From: JBBSTY01 sp038235385
GTDB lineage: Bacteria > Actinomycetota > Acidimicrobiia > Acidimicrobiales > Acidimicrobilacustridaceae
Reading direction: 5' to 3'
Assembly: GCA_038235385.1 (NCBI GenBank)
Contig: JBBSTY010000043.1
Coordinates: 1-27,036, forward strand
DNA length: 27,036 bases
Each line of letters opens with the position of its first letter. Within the stretch, counting starts at the first letter, position 1. The position numbers and the translations under genes are program-made. Shown here piece by piece: positions 23,502 through 27,036 of this stretch. The notes below the pieces were generated by a model. That model did not search any database, was not told the origin of the DNA, and saw only the letters and a program-made list of their open reading frames with translations.

Positions 23502-23717
23502 GCTGGCACCGTCACCCCGCTCTGGACGCTGCGCCCGAGCTCGTTGGCGCTGCGCCCGGATCTCGACGGCGTCGAGGCGACCACGGGCGAGGTTCGGGCC
23601 AGACTGATCGACACCGTCGAGGCGTTCTCGATGCGGACCACCCACGTCGTCGCGGTCGCCGACCGCCAGAGCGGAGGGCGTGTTCGTGAGCGAATCGTCG
23701 GACCCGTGGACACGTGA
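23502..23717 (+). pseudogene. 5'-truncated coding-like tail between GPP34 and the PPOX gene
   Basis: 72 codons without a start codon at the proper end, translating to TPLWTLRPSSLALRPDLDGV, then EVRARLIDTVEAFSMRTTHV and SGGRVRERIVGPVDT before a TGA. Nearly every third base is G or C, so it looks like real coding sequence. Its stop overlaps the GAGGAG ribosome site of the next gene, an arrangement usual between operon genes, so an intact upstream partner probably once stood here. I do not recognise the family. It happens to lie in the GPP34 frame. Confidence 0.5.
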
Positions 23718-23721
23718 GGAG
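23716..23721 (+). promoter_or_regulatory. Ribosome binding site deciding the PPOX start
   Basis: GAGGAG, 6 bases before the ATG at 23728. It favours this ATG over the in-frame GTG at 23680. Confidence 0.7.
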
Positions 23722-23727
23722 AAGCTG

Positions 23728-24234
23728 ATGGTTGATCCTGGTCGAGACCGCCCGCAGATCCCCGTCGGCTACGGCGTGCCCGAGTCCGACGAGGGGCTCC
23801 TCACCTGGCAGGCGGTGGAGGAGCGACTCATCGGTTCGGATCAGTACTGGATGGCCACCACCCGACCGGACGGCCGGCCTCACGTCGTACCGCGTTGGGG
23901 TGTGTGGCTCGACGGTGGCCTGTACTACGACGGGGCGCCGACCACGATCCACGTCAGGAACCTGATCAGCAATCCCGCATGCAGCCTCCATCTCGAAGAC
24001 GGCTGGCGCGCCGTGGTCGTCGAAGGCCTCGCGGCGCCAGCGGACCCGCCCGGCCTCGAGCTCGGCGGCCGGATCGCGGAAGCGATCGCTGGCAAGTACG
24101 CGGCGAAGGGGTACTCACCGGAACCGGACGCATGGGAGGGCGAGGCGGCTGGCGGGCTGGTGCGGTTCCTGCCCCGGACGGGCCTTGCCTGGTTCGACTT
24201 CCCGAACGACGTCACCCGCTTCCGGTTCGGCTGA
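23728..24234 (+). CDS. Pyridoxamine 5'-phosphate oxidase-fold protein (probable F420/flavin type)
   Basis: 168 residues with a split-barrel fold: YWMATTRPDGRPHVVPRWGV, then LYYDGAPTTIHVRNLISNPA, CSLHLEDGWRAVVVEGLA and, at the end, RTGLAWFDFPNDVTRFRFG. This is the pattern of the actinobacterial PPOX-class enzymes, many of which use coenzyme F420 and some FMN or heme. Substrate unknown. It starts at ATG 23728 with a strong ribosome site, which shows it was the second gene of an operon whose first gene is now only a tail. The gap to pta (24235-24394) has three loose repeats of CGACGCC and no gene. Confidence 0.85.
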   Translation: MVDPGRDRPQIPVGYGVPESDEGLLTWQAVEERLIGSDQYWMATTRPDGRPHVVPRWGVWLDGGLYYDGAPTTIHVRNLISNPACSLHLEDGWRAVVVEGLAAPADPPGLELGGRIAEAIAGKYAAKGYSPEPDAWEGEAAGGLVRFLPRTGLAWFDFPNDVTRFRFG

Positions 24235-24394
24235 CGATCGCAGCGCCACCTCACGTCCGGTCGACGCCGCCTTTCGACGCCCCCGCCCTTCGACGCCGCC
24301 CTTCGAGGGCCGGTCGCCGCTGCTTGCGCCGGCGGAGGTCGACGCCACGGTGTCGACGATCGATCGCTCCCTGGAGACCTGCGAGACTGCGCGG

Positions 24395-26482
24395 GTGGCA
24401 CGAAGCATCTACATCGCATCGCTCGAGCCGTTCTCGGGGAAATCGCTGGTGGCGTTGGGACTGGTGGACCTCTTCACGCGCAAGGTGGAGCGCAGCGGCT
24501 TCTTCCGGCCGATCGCCCGCTCGTCCACCGGGGACGACAGCGTGGTGCACCTCCTCCTGGGCCACGACGCCGTCGACCTGACCTACGAGGATGCCATCGG
24601 CGTCACCTACGACGACGTGCACGCCGATCCGGATGCGGCGCTCGCCACGATCGTCGACCGGTACCGGGCGGTGGACCGGAACTGCGATGCGGTCGTCATC
24701 ATCGGCTCGGACTACACCGACGTCGCCGGACCCACCGAGCTCACCTTCAACGCCCGGGTGGCCGCCAACCTCGGCGCGCCGATGGTGCTCGTGATCAGCG
24801 GCGCCGGCCGCACGCCCGCCGAGATCGCGCAGGTCGCCGAGATCGGTGTGGCCGAGATCGCCAACAGCCACGCCACGACCGTCGGGGTCCTCGCCAACCG
24901 CTGCGATCCCGACGCGCTGGCACAGGTACGGGATCGACTCGCTGACCTCGGCCTGGCCGTGTGGGCACTGCCGGAAGCGGCGCTGCTGTCGGCGCCGACC
25001 GTCGGTCAGATCATGGCGGCGCTCGAGGGTGAGCTGATCTGCGGTGATCCCGCGCTGCTGAGCCGCGAGATCGAGGACCGGCTCGTGTGCGCCATGAACG
25101 CCGACCACGTGCTCGAACGCCTGCGCGACGGCCAGTTGTGCATCGCTGCGGGCGACCGGTCCGAGATGCTCATCACCCTGGCAACCGCGCACACCGCCGA
25201 GGGCTTCGCCTCACTCGCCGGGATCGTGCTCAACGGCGAGCACCGCCCGGCCGACCTCGTCTTCGACCTGGTGCGCGGTCTGGGCTCCCGGCTCCCCGTG
25301 GTGTTCACCGAGCACGGAACCTACGACACCGCCCGCATCGTCAGCTCGGTGCGGGGGGTGCTCTCGCGGGATTCGCAGCGCAAGGTCGACACCGCTCTCG
25401 CCGTGTTCGAGCAGCACATCGACACCGAGTCGCTCCTCCAGATCCTCGACGTGCCCCGCAGCGAGGTCGTGACCCCCCTGGCGTTCGAGTCCATGCTCCT
25501 CGAACGGGCCCGTGCCGACCGACGACGCATCGTGTTGGCCGAAGGCGACGACGACCGCGTCCTGCGCGCCGCCTCTCGCCTGCTCGCCCGGCAGGTCGTC
25601 GATCTGGTGCTCCTGGGCGACGAGGCGGATGTACAGGCCCGCGCGGCGGAGCTGGCCCTCGATCTGGGGGGCGTCGAGATCATCGATCCCTCGACCTCCG
25701 ACCTGCTCGACCCCTTCGCCGCCGAGTACCACCGCCTCCGGTCGCACAAGGGGGTCACCCTCGATCGTGCCCGCGAGATCGTGCACGACGTCTCGTTCTT
25801 CGGCACGCTCATGGTCCACCTCGGTCTGGCGGACGGCATGGTCTCGGGCGCCACCCACACCACCGCGCACACCGTCATGCCCGCGTTCCAGATCATCAGG
25901 ACGGTTCCGGGCACGACGAGCGTCTCCTCGGTCTTCTTCATGTGCCTCGCCGACCGTGTCCTCGTCTACGGCGATTGTGCGGTGATCCCCGATCCCACCG
26001 CCGAGCAGCTGGCGGAGATCGCCATCTGGTCGGCGACCACGGCGAGCCAGTTCGGCGTCGAACCGAGGGTGGCGATGCTGTCCTACTCGACGGGCGAGTC
26101 GGGATCGGGTGCCGACGTCGACAAGGTCCGCACCGCCACCGAGATCGTCCGGCAGCGCCGTCCCGATCTCTTCGTCGATGGCCCGATCCAGTACGACGCC
26201 GCGGTCGACGTCGCCGTCGGACGGGCCAAGCTGCCGGGCTCCACCGTGGCCGGCCGCGCCACGGTGTTCGTCTTCCCGGATCTCAACACGGGCAACAACA
26301 CCTACAAGGCGGTCCAGCGCTCAGCGGGTGCGGTCGCCATCGGCCCGGTGCTGCAGGGACTCGAGCGGCCGGTGAACGACCTGTCGCGCGGCGCGACCGT
26401 GCGCGACATCGTCAACACCGTCGCCATCACCGCCATCCAGGCTCAAGCGCGAGCGCCCCGGCAGCCGACGCACACCGGCTGA
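24395..26482 (+). CDS. pta: Phosphate acetyltransferase, long form
   Basis: 695 residues in three parts. Residues 1-220 are a P-loop/BioD-like domain (IYIASLEPFSGKSLVALGL, with a GKS loop at 15-17). Residues 220-350 are the DRTGG domain. From about 370 on is the catalytic PTA_PTB domain (RRIVLAEGDDDRVLRAA, LADGMVSGATHTTAHTV, YSTGESGSGADVDKV, FPDLNTGNNTYKAVQRSAG). The enzyme interconverts acetyl-CoA and acetyl phosphate. The GTG at 24395 is chosen because VARSIYIAS is the usual beginning; upstream codons are Arg/Pro-rich filler and there is no ribosome site. The usual partner ackA is not downstream; instead gpsA converges on it. Confidence 0.93.
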   Translation: MARSIYIASLEPFSGKSLVALGLVDLFTRKVERSGFFRPIARSSTGDDSVVHLLLGHDAVDLTYEDAIGVTYDDVHADPDAALATIVDRYRAVDRNCDAVVIIGSDYTDVAGPTELTFNARVAANLGAPMVLVISGAGRTPAEIAQVAEIGVAEIANSHATTVGVLANRCDPDALAQVRDRLADLGLAVWALPEAALLSAPTVGQIMAALEGELICGDPALLSREIEDRLVCAMNADHVLERLRDGQLCIAAGDRSEMLITLATAHTAEGFASLAGIVLNGEHRPADLVFDLVRGLGSRLPVVFTEHGTYDTARIVSSVRGVLSRDSQRKVDTALAVFEQHIDTESLLQILDVPRSEVVTPLAFESMLLERARADRRRIVLAEGDDDRVLRAASRLLARQVVDLVLLGDEADVQARAAELALDLGGVEIIDPSTSDLLDPFAAEYHRLRSHKGVTLDRAREIVHDVSFFGTLMVHLGLADGMVSGATHTTAHTVMPAFQIIRTVPGTTSVSSVFFMCLADRVLVYGDCAVIPDPTAEQLAEIAIWSATTASQFGVEPRVAMLSYSTGESGSGADVDKVRTATEIVRQRRPDLFVDGPIQYDAAVDVAVGRAKLPGSTVAGRATVFVFPDLNTGNNTYKAVQRSAGAVAIGPVLQGLERPVNDLSRGATVRDIVNTVAITAIQAQARAPRQPTHTG

Positions 26483-26556
26483 GGACCGTCGACCCGCGAG
26501 CCCGGGGCAGACCGCCGCCCGGCCCGGCGGGACGATGTTCGACGTGATCGGCGAGG

Positions 26557-27036
26557 TCAGGGACCGGCCGAGCCGTGGAGCCCGTGGAGCTCGGAGGTCC
26601 CCGCTCGCCCCATGAGCGCATCCACCACCTCGGACGGCGAGGAGCTCCCGGTCAGCACGGCCCGGACGGACGCGGCGATGGGGAGCTCGACACCGGCGCC
26701 CTCGGCGAGGGTGAGCACCGCGGGTGTCGAGGTGACGCCCTCGGCGACCGTGTTCGTCTCGGCGACGATCTCGGCCAGCTCCCGGCCCCGGCCGAGCTCG
26801 ACGCCGACCCGTCGGTTCCGGCTCTGGGTGCTGCTGCACGTCGCGATGAGATCCCCGTTGCCGGCCAGGCCCAGGAACGTGAGCGCCAGCCCACCGAGCG
26901 CGACGCCGAGGCGGGTCAGTTCGGCGAGGCCCCGTGTGATCAACGCAGCCTGCGTGTTCCACCCGTAGCCGAGGCCGTCGGCCATGCCCGCAGCGATCGC
27001 GATGACGTTCTTGACGGCTCCGCCGATCTCGCAGCC
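26557..27036 (-). CDS. gpsA: NAD(P)-dependent glycerol-3-phosphate dehydrogenase (partial, N-terminus off the right edge)
   Basis: The last 159 residues, open at the right edge. The sequence enters with GCEIGGAVKNVIAIAAGMAD, holding the catalytic Lys of GAxKN, and goes on with NTQAALITRGLAELTRLGVA, TFLGLAGNGDLIATCSS, SRNRRVGVELGRG and ETNTVAEGVTS. This is the C-terminal half of GpsA, which makes sn-glycerol-3-phosphate for phospholipids. The end (LHGLHGSAGP) is unconserved. Convergent with pta over a 74-base gap with GC-rich sequence and no clear terminator. Confidence 0.95.
   Translation of the reverse strand, partial: GCEIGGAVKNVIAIAAGMADGLGYGWNTQAALITRGLAELTRLGVALGGLALTFLGLAGNGDLIATCSSTQSRNRRVGVELGRGRELAEIVAETNTVAEGVTSTPAVLTLAEGAGVELPIAASVRAVLTGSSSPSEVVDALMGRAGTSELHGLHGSAGP

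Noticed and set aside
24262..24305. Three loose CGACGCC(G/C)CC repeats before pta
   Set aside because: Uneven spacing and low complexity; probably simple GC-rich sequence.

Overview
This is a GC-rich chromosomal window from an actinobacterium, most likely of the class Acidimicrobiia (Ilumatobacter-like). That placement is an inference. It rests on the base composition, an HU protein with a lysine/alanine tail, an F420-type PPOX protein, a bacterial GPP34 protein, an exported M23 protein with three 'RVLDSRP' repeats, and many starts that sit only 5-10 bases after a TANNNT -10 box. I see no CRISPR array, prophage, insertion sequence or rRNA. There is one tRNA, tRNA-Val(UAC).

Layout. 1-997 (-) is a DUF3494 ice-binding-like exported protein that runs off the left edge through a tandem 18-bp repeat. 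1223-6664 (-) carries a GNAT acetyltransferase, a PLP-dependent racemase, a DUF1611/DgcN-type protein, a PepE dipeptidase and a MocR-type regulator. Racemase and DUF1611 overlap by 4 bases. A decayed copy of the racemase 3' end lies on the other side of the GNAT gene. 6665-9950 (+) is a divergent metF-like/metE pair; three CTGTAC half-sites lie between it and the MocR gene. 10028-10318 is an acyltransferase-3 fragment. 10518-15498 (+) holds a crotonase without the usual glutamates, an SDR, the M23 protein and an acyl-CoA dehydrogenase. A strong hairpin at 15552-15579 separates this from HU (-). 16269-18285 holds an unknown gene divergent from an IMPase-family phosphatase, followed by a Nudix hydrolase. 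18370-20405 (-) is a nucleoside phosphorylase followed by an MTA/SAH deaminase-type amidohydrolase.

20421-21823 is a scarred zone around the tRNA: a 5'-truncated gene fragment on one side and a frameshifted ECF sigma remnant on the other. After it come a methyltransferase, GPP34, an orphan coding-like tail, a PPOX-family F420 protein, long-form phosphotransacetylase and the 3' part of gpsA.

Two themes tie genes together. First, methionine and methylthioadenosine: metF-like, metE, phosphorylase and deaminase, with a MocR regulator facing metF-metE. Second, a small minus-strand cluster (PepE, DUF1611, PLP racemase, GNAT) that looks like a peptide/D-amino-acid salvage module. It may be a variant of the DgcN pathway in which a PLP racemase takes the place of the enolase-superfamily DgcA. 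These are the best candidates for undescribed biology here. The rest is ordinary housekeeping plus several informative gene remnants.
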